Below, piece by piece: positions 53,850-63,057 of a stretch of 64,000 nt of DNA. Both the position numbers and the translations under genes were made by a program. The notes below the pieces were generated by a model that saw only the letters and a program-made list of their open reading frames with translations, searched no databases and was not told where the DNA came from. Every line of letters starts with the position of its first letter. Within the stretch, counting starts at the first letter, position 1. The stretch comes from AC-32 sp963763475 (GTDB lineage: Bacteria > Actinomycetota > Thermoleophilia > Gaiellales > Gaiellaceae). The DNA is taken from assembly GCA_963763475.1 (NCBI GenBank), contig CAVXOR010000003.1, positions 248,001-312,000 on the forward strand, written 5' to 3'.

Positions 53850-54875
53850 CTAGTGCAGGATCCCGCGGTCGACGAAGGCCTGGCGCACGGCGGTAGCCTC
53901 GGCGTTCCCGTACAGGGTCTGCGCCGCTGCCACTGTTCTGTTCGCTAGGTCCGGCATCGACGTGCCCGTGTAGCCGTTCGTCCCGAACAGGATGATCTTG
54001 TCGGCCTTCGCGGGGGTGAGGGCCTTGCGGATGTCCCACAGCGCCCGTGACCAAATCTGCCCGTCGTGATGGACCTCGCCGTTCAGGTCGGCCGGATAGT
54101 GGAGATTGCGGTCGATCCGCCGCAGGCAGTGCACCGGCCCGCTGGTGTACGAGGTCGCGTCCCAGTCCGCCACGCACGGAAGCAGTTGCACCGGCGTGCC
54201 GGGCGCGAAAACGTCCGCGACGGTGACGGCCCAGTAGTCGCCGAAGCCTTCACTGATCGCGCCGTTCTCCTCAGGGGCGAAGTTGAAGCCCTGCGACTGG
54301 TGGATGGCGTGGCCGTACTCGTGCAGGATCACCTCGGCGTCCTCCGCGTCGTCGACGCCGCCCTTGCCGAAGCGCAGCTCGTCCTTCGGATGGTCGGTCT
54401 CGAACGAGTTGTCCAATCCCCACTGGTTGATCCGAGCGTCCTGCGGCTCGTTGTTGATCGGCGGCAGTGACGAGCCGAAGCCGAGCTGGTGGATGTACAC
54501 CTGCGCCTGGGTCATCCAGTAGTAGGCCATCACCTGTTCGAACTCGTCCTGGTGCCGCGTGTACGCGAACGTGTTGGTCGGCGAGAACGCGAGGTTCCCG
54601 GTCGAGCTGTAGACGTTCGCGTATTCGCCGCGCAAGAAGCCGCTGCCGTCGAGGTGCGTCAGCACGACGGGTTGATAAGCGCCAGCCGGGACGGCTGTGT
54701 CCGAATCCTTTTGATCGGTGAGCAACTCGTTGCCGAGGCTCTGCACCGGGTTCGGCGCGAAGACCTGCGCGGTCCCGGTGGTGCTTCCGTTGCCGATCTT
54801 GCCGGCGCTTGCGACCGCGGCGAAGGCGACCACCGCGACCAGCGCGAACAGGCTGAGAACGAGCTTGAACCGCAT
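53850..54875 (-). CDS. Secreted gluzincin metalloprotease (M36/M4-like)
   Basis: Exported zinc protease of 341 residues. The signal peptide is MRFKLVLSLFALVAVVAFAAVASA (cleavage near 24). The HEXXH helix VILHEYGHAIHQ (His185, Glu186, His189) with ISEGFGDYWAV (third ligand Glu209) matches fungalysin/thermolysin-type gluzincins. There is no propeptide of the usual length. ATG 54875 was chosen because GGGGAGG lies at correct spacing; the upstream GTG (54881) touches that site. Tail to tail with deoC (four-base gap), and divergent from the dehydrogenase genes. Confidence 0.85.
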   Translation of the reverse strand: MRFKLVLSLFALVAVVAFAAVASAGKIGNGSTTGTAQVFAPNPVQSLGNELLTDQKDSDTAVPAGAYQPVVLTHLDGSGFLRGEYANVYSSTGNLAFSPTNTFAYTRHQDEFEQVMAYYWMTQAQVYIHQLGFGSSLPPINNEPQDARINQWGLDNSFETDHPKDELRFGKGGVDDAEDAEVILHEYGHAIHQSQGFNFAPEENGAISEGFGDYWAVTVADVFAPGTPVQLLPCVADWDATSYTSGPVHCLRRIDRNLHYPADLNGEVHHDGQIWSRALWDIRKALTPAKADKIILFGTNGYTGTSMPDLANRTVAAAQTLYGNAEATAVRQAFVDRGILH

Positions 54876-54941
54876 TTTCACCCTCCCCTAGGCGTGACGG
54901 ACGCACGGTAGCCGCGAAGCTGGCTCGCGTCCACCCGGCGC

Positions 54942-54947
54942 TAAGCT
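54942..54947 (+). promoter_or_regulatory. Candidate -10 of the aldehyde dehydrogenase operon
   Basis: TAAGCT lies nine bases before GTG 54957 with no ribosome site between. Confidence 0.4.
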
Positions 54948-54956
54948 AGGCGGCGA

Positions 54957-56426
54957 GTGACCGAGCTCGAGCGAAAGCAGGATCGCGCGCCCATTCCGGC
55001 CGACTGGGCCTACGCGCCCGCGCCCGAGTCGCGCGAGATCGTCCGGCTCCGAGACCGGTACGGCCTCTTCATCGGCGGCGAGTGGGTCGAGCCGAAGGAG
55101 ACCTATACGACGATCGAGCCCGCCAGCGAGGAGCCGCTCGCGGAGGTCGGTCAGGCGACCGAGGCCGAGGTCGAGCTCGCCGTCGACGCTGCCCGCGAGG
55201 CCTACTCGAACGGCTGGTCGGCTCTCGCGGGCTCGGAGCGGGCGAAGTACCTCTTCCGGATCGCGCGCGTGCTGCAGGAGCGCTCGCGCGAGTTCGCGGT
55301 GCTCGAGTCGCTGAACGGCGGCAAGCCGATCCGGGAGTCGCGGGACGTCGACCTGCCGCTCGCCGCGGCGCACTTCTTCTACTACGCGGGCTGGGCCGAC
55401 AAGCTCGAGTACGCCTTCCCGAACCGGAAGCCGAAGCCGCTCGGCGTGGCCGGCCAGATCATTCCCTGGAACTTCCCGCTGCTGATGCTGGCCTGGAAGA
55501 TCGCGCCCGCGCTGGCCGCGGGAAACACGGTGGTGCTGAAGCCGGCCGAGACCACGCCGCTCTCGGCGCTCCTCTTCTGCGACGTGCTGCGCCAGGCTGA
55601 GCTGCCGCCGGGCGTGGTGAACATCCTCACCGGCGACGGCCGTGCAGGCGCTGCGCTCGTCAAGAGCGAGGTCGACAAGATCGCCTTCACCGGCTCGACC
55701 GAGGTCGGCAAGGCGATCCAGCGCGAGCTCGCGGGCACCGGCACCAAGCTGACGCTCGAGCTCGGCGGCAAGGCCGCGAACGTGATCTTCGACGACGCCG
55801 CGCTCGACCAGGCGGTCGAGGGGATCGTCAACGGGATCTACTTCAACCAGGGCCACGTCTGCTGCGCGGGCTCGCGCTTGCTCGTGCAGGAGTCGGTCTA
55901 CGAGGACGTGATCGACAAGCTCAAGCGCCGCCTGACGACGCTGCGGGTGGGCGATCCGCTCGACAAGAACACCGACGTCGGCGCGATCAACTCGAAGCAG
56001 CAGCTGGAGAAGATCCAGGAGCTGGTCGCGAGCGGGGAGGAGGAGGGCGCGGAGATCTACCAGCCCCCCTGCCGCCTGCCGGAGAAGGGCTACTGGTTCG
56101 TGCCCACGGTCTTCACTGACGTCGCGCAGAGCTACCGGATCGCGCAGGAGGAGATCTTCGGGCCGGTGCTCTCCGTGCTCACCTTCCGCACGCCGGACGA
56201 GGCGGTGGAGAAGGCGAACAACACGCCCTACGGCCTCTCGGCGGGCGTCTGGACGGAGAAGGGCTCGCGGATCCTCTCGATGGCGCAGCGGCTGCGCGCC
56301 GGCGTGATCTGGGCGAACACCTACAACCGCTTCGACCCGGCCTCGCCTTTCGGCGGCTACAAGGAGTCCGGCTTCGGCCGCGAGGGCGGCCTGCACGGGC
56401 TCGAGCCTTACCTGAAGTTCGAATGA
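54957..56426 (+). CDS. Aldehyde dehydrogenase, catalytic (ALDH16-like first half)
   Basis: NAD(P)-dependent aldehyde dehydrogenase of 489 residues. IIPWNFPLLMLAWKIAPALAAGNTVVLKPAE (cofactor), FTGSTEVGKAI, general base in LELGGKAAN (Glu) and nucleophile Cys in QGHVCCAGSR are intact; EEIFGPVLSV and GGYKESGFGREGG finish the fold. The following gene is a shortened ALDH without a catalytic domain, overlapped by four bases. Together (754 residues) they match the plan of bacterial ALDH16, split in two. Near deoC, so acetaldehyde or a deoxyribose-derived aldehyde is a likely substrate. Confidence 0.93.
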   Translation: MTELERKQDRAPIPADWAYAPAPESREIVRLRDRYGLFIGGEWVEPKETYTTIEPASEEPLAEVGQATEAEVELAVDAAREAYSNGWSALAGSERAKYLFRIARVLQERSREFAVLESLNGGKPIRESRDVDLPLAAAHFFYYAGWADKLEYAFPNRKPKPLGVAGQIIPWNFPLLMLAWKIAPALAAGNTVVLKPAETTPLSALLFCDVLRQAELPPGVVNILTGDGRAGAALVKSEVDKIAFTGSTEVGKAIQRELAGTGTKLTLELGGKAANVIFDDAALDQAVEGIVNGIYFNQGHVCCAGSRLLVQESVYEDVIDKLKRRLTTLRVGDPLDKNTDVGAINSKQQLEKIQELVASGEEEGAEIYQPPCRLPEKGYWFVPTVFTDVAQSYRIAQEEIFGPVLSVLTFRTPDEAVEKANNTPYGLSAGVWTEKGSRILSMAQRLRAGVIWANTYNRFDPASPFGGYKESGFGREGGLHGLEPYLKFE

Positions 56427-57220
56427 CCCGGCTGCCCGTCCGCAAGACGTACAAGCTGTTCATCGGCGGCGACTTCCCGCGCTCGGAGTCGGGGCGCACC
56501 TACGAGGCCGAGGGCCAGAACGTGGCTCGCGGCTCGCGCAAGGACGTCCGCGACGCTGTGCGGGCGGCGCGCGGCGCGTTTCCGAAGTGGGCGGCGATGA
56601 CGGCCTACAACCGCGGACAGGTGCTCTACCGGATCGCGGAGATGATCGAGGCGCGCCGCTCCGAGTTCGCCGACCTCTGCTCGGGGCCGAAGGAGGTCGA
56701 GCGCTCGATCGACCGTTTCGTCTGGTACGCGGGCTGGGCCGACAAGCTTGCCCAGGTGCTCGGCTCCTCGAACCCGGTCGCCGGCCCGTACTTCAACTTC
56801 ACTGTGCCGGAGCCGACCGGGGTGGTCGCGATCCTCGCGCCCGAAGAGCCCGCCCTCGCCGGCCTCGTGTCGCGGATCGCGCCGGCGCTCGTCGGCGGCA
56901 ACGCCGTCGTCACAGTCGCCTCCGAGACGCACCCGCTCGCGTCGATCGAGCTCGCCGAGGCGCTCGCCACTGCCGACGTGCCGGGCGGCGTGGTGAACAT
57001 CATCACCGGCCTGCACGAGGAGCTCGCGCCGTGGCTCGCGGGTCACATGGACGTGAACGCGATCGACGTCACGGGCGCGAACGGGGACGTCGTCGAGCTC
57101 GAGCGGCTCGCCGCCGAGAACGTGAAGCGCGTCGTGCGCGGCGCCGCCGACGACCAGAGCGCGTGGGAGATCTCGCCCTTCCTCGAGCTCAAGACCGTCT
57201 GGCACCCGATCGGCGTCTGA
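56423..57220 (+). CDS. Truncated aldehyde dehydrogenase-like protein (no catalytic domain)
   Basis: 265-residue protein similar only to the N-terminal cofactor-binding part of aldehyde dehydrogenases: RKTYKLFIGGDFPRSESGRTY, AARGAFPKWAAMTAYNRGQVLYRIAEM, VRPEPTGVVAIL-like VPEPTGVVAILAPEEPALAGLV, and NIITG-LHEEL. The general-base ELGGK and Cys regions are missing, and no further coding for them follows, so this is not a simple frameshift remnant. Its ATG overlaps the active enzyme's stop (ATGA). It equals the inactive second domain of ALDH16 and probably forms a structural partner. Confidence 0.88.
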   Translation: MTRLPVRKTYKLFIGGDFPRSESGRTYEAEGQNVARGSRKDVRDAVRAARGAFPKWAAMTAYNRGQVLYRIAEMIEARRSEFADLCSGPKEVERSIDRFVWYAGWADKLAQVLGSSNPVAGPYFNFTVPEPTGVVAILAPEEPALAGLVSRIAPALVGGNAVVTVASETHPLASIELAEALATADVPGGVVNIITGLHEELAPWLAGHMDVNAIDVTGANGDVVELERLAAENVKRVVRGAADDQSAWEISPFLELKTVWHPIGV

Positions 57221-57805
57221 CTACGCAGCGAGGACGAGCGTCACGAAGGTGAGGCTCGCATCGCCGACGCGGCCGGTCACCTGCCAGCAGCCTTCGGTCG
57301 GGAAGGTGATGCCGCTCGACTGGAAGCCGGAGTCGCCGTAGCCGTCGGGCACGTGCGCGACCAGTGGCGGGGCCGGGCCGTCGAGGCGGTAGCCCTCGAT
57401 TCGAAGCTTCCCGGCCACGGCGCGCCACCAGCCGAACTTCGCCGTGACCGATCCGACGGCGCCGGCCGGCCAGACGACCACGTTCGAATGCCACGTGCCG
57501 ACCCAGATCGACCCGTTGCCGTGGAACTCGGCACCGAAGGTCGAGCCCGGCGGCCGGCTGCCGTTCGGGATCGTGATCGGGCACGGGTCGACGGCGGCGA
57601 CGTGGCGCTGCAGGGCGATCTCTCGCCGCGACGCGTCCGCATTGGCTTGCCTGAGGGTTCGGTTCTCGGCCTGGAGGCGCCGTACCTGTGCCTTGAGCAC
57701 GGCGACCTGGTGTCTCAGGCCCTTCGGCGGCGACTTCGCGCCGGCAGGTAGCGCCGCAGGCAGAAGCAGCGCAGCGAGACAGACTCCGACCAGGACTCTC
57801 GACAC
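57221..57805 (-). CDS. Secreted coiled-coil protein of unknown function
   Basis: 194 residues from GTG 57805. Signal peptide (SRVLVGVCLAALLLPAALPAGAKS), then a coiled coil (about 30-60: RHQVAVLKAQVRRLQAENRTLRQAN, leucine at heptad-like spacing) and a beta-rich C-terminal domain (GSTFGAEFHGNGSIWVGTW, GYGDSGFQSSGITFPTEGCWQVTGRVG). The last stretch GCWQVTGRVGDASLTFV resembles small secreted ligand-binding domains. TTG 57823 is an alternative start. No family recognised. Confidence 0.7.
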   Translation of the reverse strand: MSRVLVGVCLAALLLPAALPAGAKSPPKGLRHQVAVLKAQVRRLQAENRTLRQANADASRREIALQRHVAAVDPCPITIPNGSRPPGSTFGAEFHGNGSIWVGTWHSNVVVWPAGAVGSVTAKFGWWRAVAGKLRIEGYRLDGPAPPLVAHVPDGYGDSGFQSSGITFPTEGCWQVTGRVGDASLTFVTLVLAA

Positions 57806-57918
57806 GACAGCTCTACACCGCAACCGGCGTCGAGGTTCCCGAATGACCCGGATGGGCCAGTCCGGCGACCTCGAGCTCGACGTCTCTATAGGTGACCCCA
57901 GCGAAGGAGTTGAGACAC

Positions 57919-58131
57919 GTGGAGTACCCGGTCACCCTGATGGAGCGCGAGGACACCGATCACCGCGTGGAGCTCGTCTACAACGGCCCCGAGGCCAGGC
58001 AGAAGGTGACGATCCACGTCTCCTGGCGCTCGGGCGAGTTCCCCGATTTCGCCTTCGGCGTCCAGGACGACCAGGCCGTGGAAGCGTTCCATCACCCGTA
58101 CGGCCACACGGCCGGCAGCCTGGCCGCCTGA
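57919..58131 (+). CDS. Small conserved-looking protein
   Basis: 70 residues from GTG 57919, which has AAGGAG nine bases upstream. Sequence VEYPVTLMEREDTDHRVELVYNGPEARQKVTIHVSWRSGEFPDFAFGVQDDQAVEAFHHPYGHTAG; soluble, beta-rich, with several His near the end. No family recognised. A longer frame from GTG 57892 is possible. Followed after 33 bases by the barrel gene. Confidence 0.55.
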   Translation: MEYPVTLMEREDTDHRVELVYNGPEARQKVTIHVSWRSGEFPDFAFGVQDDQAVEAFHHPYGHTAGSLAA

Positions 58132-58164
58132 CGTCCCGCCCGGCTTTGCGCCACAATCCGTCCC

Positions 58165-58755
58165 GTGACCGGGGCGAGGCGCTTCAGCCAGGCGATCTCC
58201 GAGGGCGACGGGATCTCGATCGTCGTTCCCGTCGCCGATCCCGGAACCGCCCGGGCGGCCGAGGAGCAGGGCGCCGAAGCGCTCGCGCTCCACTCGGCCG
58301 TCGAGTCGCTTCGCGAGGCGACGAGCCTGCCGCTGCTCTGGCGGCCGCACGGCTCGCCCGACCAGGCCCGTGCCGCGGAGGCCGATGCCTGCGTGATCGC
58401 GTTCGCCGAGCTGGCCCACGAGGACGGTGAGCTCGAGAACGCGTATCGCGCCGCGCTCGAGCTCGGGCTCGAGTGTGCCGTCGAGGTGCGCGACGACGAC
58501 GAGCTCGAGTCGGCGCTCGAGCGCGTCGACCCTGAGATCTTCCTGCTCGCCGCCGGCGACGGCGGGGACGAGGGACCGCTCGAGCGGGCGCTCGACCTGC
58601 TGCAGGATGTGCCGGCCGGGAAGCTGGCGATCGCAGAGCTGCCGGTCAGCGGCCGGGACGAGGTGGCCGAGCTGGAGCGGGCGGGAATGGACGCCGTGAT
58701 CGTGCCCGGCGGGAACGTTGCCGAGCTCGTCGGCGGAAACGCCCCCGACGTCTGA
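58165..58755 (+). CDS. TrpC-like (beta/alpha)8-barrel protein
   Basis: 196-residue protein resembling indole-3-glycerol-phosphate-synthase-type barrels: RFSQAISEGDGISIVVPVADPGTARAAEEQGAEALAL, a LGLECAVEVRDDDELESAL strand-helix, DPEIFLLAAGDGGDEGPLER and PAGKLAIAELPVSGRDEVAELERAGMDAVIVPGGNV. The phosphate-binding ends are only partly like TrpC, and the catalytic Lys/Glu set is not obvious, so it may be a regulatory or divergent enzyme. -10-like CACAAT lies seven bases before GTG 58165. Overlaps the glycosyltransferase start by 38 bases. Confidence 0.65.
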   Translation: MTGARRFSQAISEGDGISIVVPVADPGTARAAEEQGAEALALHSAVESLREATSLPLLWRPHGSPDQARAAEADACVIAFAELAHEDGELENAYRAALELGLECAVEVRDDDELESALERVDPEIFLLAAGDGGDEGPLERALDLLQDVPAGKLAIAELPVSGRDEVAELERAGMDAVIVPGGNVAELVGGNAPDV

Positions 58756-60156
58756 GGCTCCGCCGCCGCGACGGCGGGCGGAGGCACTCTGGGGCGGGCC
58801 GAAGGTCGCCTTCGCCGCGATCCTCGCGCTCGCGGCCGCCCTGCGGGTCGTCGGCGTCGGCTACGCCCACCCGTTCGCCCTCTTCAGCCCGGACGAGCAG
58901 AGCATCGTCCCGCGCGCCTGGCACATGGCCCACGGCGGCGGGCTCGACCCGCACTGGTTCGACTACCCGACGTTGCTGATGTACGTGATCGCGCCCTTCC
59001 AGGCGTGGGAGTCGCACCCCTCGTACCTGGCCGCGCGGGCCGTCGTGCTCGTGCTGGCGGTCGGCGCGGTGGCGGCTTCCTGGTGGCTCGGCAGCCGGGC
59101 CTACGGCGGGGCTGCCGGCGCGGTCGCGGCGGCGATTGTCGCGGTCGAGACCACCCACGTCGCGTACTCGCGCATGACCGTCACCGACGTGCCGCTGACG
59201 CTCGGCGTCGCGGTCACGCTCGCCCTGCTCGTCTCGGGACGGATCGAGCTCGCCGGCCTCGCCGCCGGTGTGGCGACGAGCTTCAAGTACCCGGGTGTCT
59301 TCCTGCTCGTGCCGCTGGTGGTGGCCGGCTGGCGCCAGTGGCGCCGGATTGCGATCGGGATCGCGGCCGCGGTGGTCGCCTTCTGCGCGACGAGCCCGTA
59401 CTTCGTCGTCCACTTCTCCAGCGCGCTCTCCGATGCCAGGCGCGTCCAGCGGCTCGCGCAGCAGGGCTGGCTCGGCTTCGAGCACGACCACATCGCGCCG
59501 ATCGCCTTTCTCGACCGGCTCTGGGACGGGCTCGGCCCGGCGCTGCTCGTCTGCCTGCTCGGGCTGGGGGTCGCGCTGGCCCGGCGCCGGCGCAACGACC
59601 TGATCCTCGCCTCGTTCGTGATCGTCTACTTCCTCGACCTCTGCACGCTCGGCGCGCACTTCGACCGCTACGTGCTGCCGCTCGTGCCCGCGCTCGGCGC
59701 GCTGGCCGGCCGGATGCGCGCGCTCGCGCCGGTGACGCTGCTGCTGCTCGTCGTGCCGCTCACCTGGACGATCCGCGACGACGCTCGCCTCACACGCACC
59801 GACACGCGCGTGGTCGCGCTGCGCTGGGTCGAGCGGCACGTCGACCACAACGCGCGGCTCGCGGTCGACCCGTCACTGCCGCCGTTCAGCAACACCTTCA
59901 ACGTGGTCAAGCTAGACCTGCCGCTGCCGAGCGAGGACCACCCGGACCCCGACCGCGACCTGAAGCGGCTTCGGCTCGAGGACGTTCGCTACGTAGTCGC
60001 CACCGGAGTGGTCGCCGACCGCGTGCTCGCCGCGCGCGAGGACTATCCGTTCGAGTCCCGCTACTACGAGCAAGTGCGCCGGCTGCGGCGGGTGTTCTAC
60101 GTCCGCGAGGACCAGGACGGCTTGAACGGGCCTTGGGTCGCGGTCTACAAGCTCCG

Positions 60157-60160
<4 letters not shown>
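58718..60160 (+). CDS. Polytopic glycosyltransferase (GT-C, ArnT/PMT-like)
   Basis: Membrane glycosyltransferase of 480 residues using a lipid-linked sugar. About 11-12 helices; the first external loop carries FSPDEQSIVPRAWHMAH with the acidic catalytic Asp-Glu, and HWFDYPTLLMYVI follows (typical GT-C D..Y.P motif). A large soluble C-terminal part (about 365-480: RWVERHVDHNARLAVDPSLPPFSN, ...) ends with the YYEQVRRLRRVFYV stretch. TTG 58718 is the only start near the N-terminus. Acceptor unknown (cell-wall glycan or protein). Confidence 0.85.
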
Positions 60161-61182
<1,022 letters not shown>

Positions 61183-61206
61183 GGCGCCATCCTACGAACG
61201 CTCCAG

Positions 61207-61292
61207 TGCCGAAGGTGGGAATCGAACCCACACGGGGCTTTCACCCCACCGGATTTTGAGTCCGGCGCGTCTGCCAGTTCCGCCACTTCGGC
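61207..61292 (-). tRNA. tRNA-Leu (anticodon CAA)
   Basis: Cloverleaf of 86 bases with a long class II variable arm. Acceptor GCCGAAG/CTTCGGC, D arm with GGC..GCAGAC, anticodon loop CTCAAAA (anticodon CAA, at 61258-61256), variable arm around GTGGGGTGAAAGCCCCGT and T loop GGTTCGATTCC are clear; discriminator A. The CCA end is not encoded. It reads the TTG codon. A 48-bp duplicate including its 5' half lies 121 bp away. Confidence 0.96.
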
Positions 61293-61334
61293 TCGATCCA
61301 AGAGTAACTTCGGCGGGAGCCAGAGGTCTTCGCC

Positions 61335-61364
61335 GGCTCGGCAAGACCGCGTTCTTGCCGAGCC
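61335..61364. repeat. Perfect 12-bp hairpin downstream-side of tRNA-Leu promoter region
   Basis: GGCTCGGCAAGA-CCGCGT-TCTTGCCGAGCC, a perfect 12-bp stem with a six-base loop between the tRNA-Leu gene and its partial copy. No T-run follows on either strand, so it is not a standard terminator. Confidence 0.55.
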
Positions 61365-61398
61365 TCGACCGCGGTTCCTAGGGCGAGAAGGAGGGGGC

Positions 61399-61427
61399 TC
61401 ACGGGGGAACCATGGGTTCCTCCGTGA
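61399..61427 (+). repeat. 13-bp hairpin adjoining the partial tRNA copy
   Basis: TCACGGGGGAACC and GGTTCCTCCGTGA pair around an ATG loop, with one G-U that is a mismatch in the complementary RNA, so the structure is best on a plus-strand transcript. It ends three bases before the partial tRNA-Leu copy. Rest of the 61293-61611 gap contains no gene apart from the listed repeats. Confidence 0.5.
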
Positions 61428-61429
61428 CC

Positions 61430-61477
61430 TCCGGCGCGTCTGCCAGTTCCGCCACTTCGGCTCGATCCAAGAGTAAC
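61430..61477 (-). repeat. Duplicate of the tRNA-Leu 5' half and its upstream flank
   Basis: These 48 bases repeat 61261-61308 exactly: 16 bases upstream of the tRNA plus its first 32 bases (acceptor 5' strand, D arm, start of the anticodon stem). After the anticodon stem the copy diverges into the hairpin at 61399-61427, so it cannot make a full tRNA. It may be a duplication scar; if the upstream flank holds promoter sequence it could also yield a chimeric short RNA. Confidence 0.75.
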
Positions 61478-61611
61478 CGGCTGGAGGTACTGCCCCCTCC
61501 GAGTTGAAAGCGCCAGCGGTTGTCTCGATACTGCCCGGCACGAAGCCGGTCTCCGGCCCTCGCCGGGGCACTTCGCGACACGCACACGGAATGGGCGACG
61601 GAGGAGGAAGA

Positions 61612-62982
61612 GTGAGGAAACGCGTTTCGATCGGATTGCTCCTCGCGGCCGTTGGCGCGCTGGCCCTGATTGCGGCCGGCTGCGGTGGCGGGGGGGACAA
61701 GGAAGGCAGCGGCGGTGGTGGCGGCGGCGGCAACGTCTCGGCGCTCCCGGCTTCGTCATGCGGCCCGCTGCAGTACAAGGGCGAAGGTGACCCGGACTAC
61801 CTGATCGCCTCGGACCTGCCCAAGCAGGGCGGCTCCCGCACCCAGACGGTGCAGATGGCGAAGGCGATCGCCTACGTCCTCGACCAGCAGGACTGGAAAG
61901 CCGGCGACTACAAGATCGCCTACCAGGACTGCGACGACTCGACTGCCCAGCTCGGCAAGTGGGATCCGGACAAGTGCAGCGCGAACGCGCACTCGTATGC
62001 ATCGAACAGCAAGCTGCTCGGCGTCGTCGGCACGTTCAACTCGGGCTGCGCCGCGATCGAGATCCCGGTCCTGAACCAGGCTCCGGGCGGCGGCCTGCAG
62101 TTGCTCTCGCCCGCCAACACGTACGGCTGCCTGACCGAGCCGTGCGCGGGCGACGAACCGGAGAAGTACTACCCGAGCGGCAAGCGCAACTACGCCCGCG
62201 TGGCACCGAGCGACCCGAACCAGGGCGCGGTCGACGCGGCGTTCCTGAAGAGCAAGGGAGTCAAGCGCGTCTCAGTGCTGAACGACAAGGAGGCGTACGG
62301 CCTCGGCGTCGCGAAGAACTTCGCGGGTGCTGCCAAGGCGGCCGGCATGACGGTCACGGGCTTCACCGCCTATGACCCGAAGCAGGCCAACTTCCAGGCG
62401 CTCTTCACGCGCATCAAGGGCCAGAACCCCGACGCGATCTTCATCGGCGGCCTGATCGACGAGAACAGCGGTCAGCTGATCAACGACAAGGTCAAGGTTC
62501 TGGGCGACAACGCGACCGTCAAGCTGATGCTTCCCGACGGCTTCACCACCGACGCGATCTTCGACCGCGCGGAGGGTGGGACGCCGCAGGCCTCGGGCGC
62601 GTACTTCAGCGTCGCGGGCGTCGGCATCGACAAGTACACCGGGGCGGCGAAGACGTTCATCAACGGCTTCAAGTCCCAGCTCGGCGGCAAGCCGGTCGAC
62701 CCGTACGCGATCCTCGGCGCGCAGGCCGCTCAGGTCCTGGTCGACGCGATCGGCGATTCGGACGGCACCCGCTCCGACGTGATCTCGAAGGTGTTCGCCA
62801 CCAAGGTGACCGACGGCCTGATCGGCTCGTTCGAGTTCAACAAGAACGGTGACCTCTCGGGCGCGAAGGGCGCAGCCGTGCTCTTCACGATCTACACCGG
62901 GACGAACCACCTGAAGACGATCCTGACCACGGCGCCCGACCCGAAGCTGGTCGACGCCGCGCGGAAGGAGGCCTCGGGCTAA
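61612..62982 (+). CDS. Branched-chain amino-acid ABC binding lipoprotein
   Basis: 456-residue type I binding protein of the Liv/amide family. A lipoprotein signal (RKRVSIGLLLAAVGALALIAAGC, lipobox LIAAGC) anchors it, and a Gly/Ser-rich spacer follows. The ligand domains show DLPKQGGSRTQTVQMAKAIAYVL, LLGVVGTFNSGCAAIEIPVLNQ, RVSVLNDKEAYGLGVAKNFAGAAKAAGM and PVDPYAILGAQAAQVLVDAI. GGAGGAGG precedes GTG 61612 by normal spacing. It heads a second Liv operon: a terminator then a LivH permease follow. Confidence 0.92.
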   Translation: MRKRVSIGLLLAAVGALALIAAGCGGGGDKEGSGGGGGGGNVSALPASSCGPLQYKGEGDPDYLIASDLPKQGGSRTQTVQMAKAIAYVLDQQDWKAGDYKIAYQDCDDSTAQLGKWDPDKCSANAHSYASNSKLLGVVGTFNSGCAAIEIPVLNQAPGGGLQLLSPANTYGCLTEPCAGDEPEKYYPSGKRNYARVAPSDPNQGAVDAAFLKSKGVKRVSVLNDKEAYGLGVAKNFAGAAKAAGMTVTGFTAYDPKQANFQALFTRIKGQNPDAIFIGGLIDENSGQLINDKVKVLGDNATVKLMLPDGFTTDAIFDRAEGGTPQASGAYFSVAGVGIDKYTGAAKTFINGFKSQLGGKPVDPYAILGAQAAQVLVDAIGDSDGTRSDVISKVFATKVTDGLIGSFEFNKNGDLSGAKGAAVLFTIYTGTNHLKTILTTAPDPKLVDAARKEASG

Positions 62983-63006
62983 GGCCTGAGGGCAGACGTT
63001 GAACCA

Positions 63007-63045
63007 ACGACGAGGGAGGGCTCGGACGCCCTCCCTCGTCGTTCT
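63007..63045 (+). terminator. Hairpin between binding protein and LivH permease
   Basis: Perfect 15-bp stem (63007-63021 with 63028-63042) around a TCGGAC loop, followed by a short TCTAAT run. Between a binding-protein gene and its permease this commonly works as a partial terminator or RNA stabiliser that keeps the binding protein in excess. Confidence 0.75.
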
Positions 63046-63050
63046 AATAT
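63045..63050 (+). promoter_or_regulatory. Candidate -10 of the second livH
   Basis: TAATAT lies directly after the hairpin and seven bases before ATT 63058, the first in-frame possible start of the permease. Confidence 0.4.
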
Positions 63051-63057
63051 CCCGGGG

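Noticed and set aside
61380..61480. Second complete tRNA-Leu gene
   Set aside because: Only the 5' half matches; the anticodon arm, variable arm and T arm are absent.
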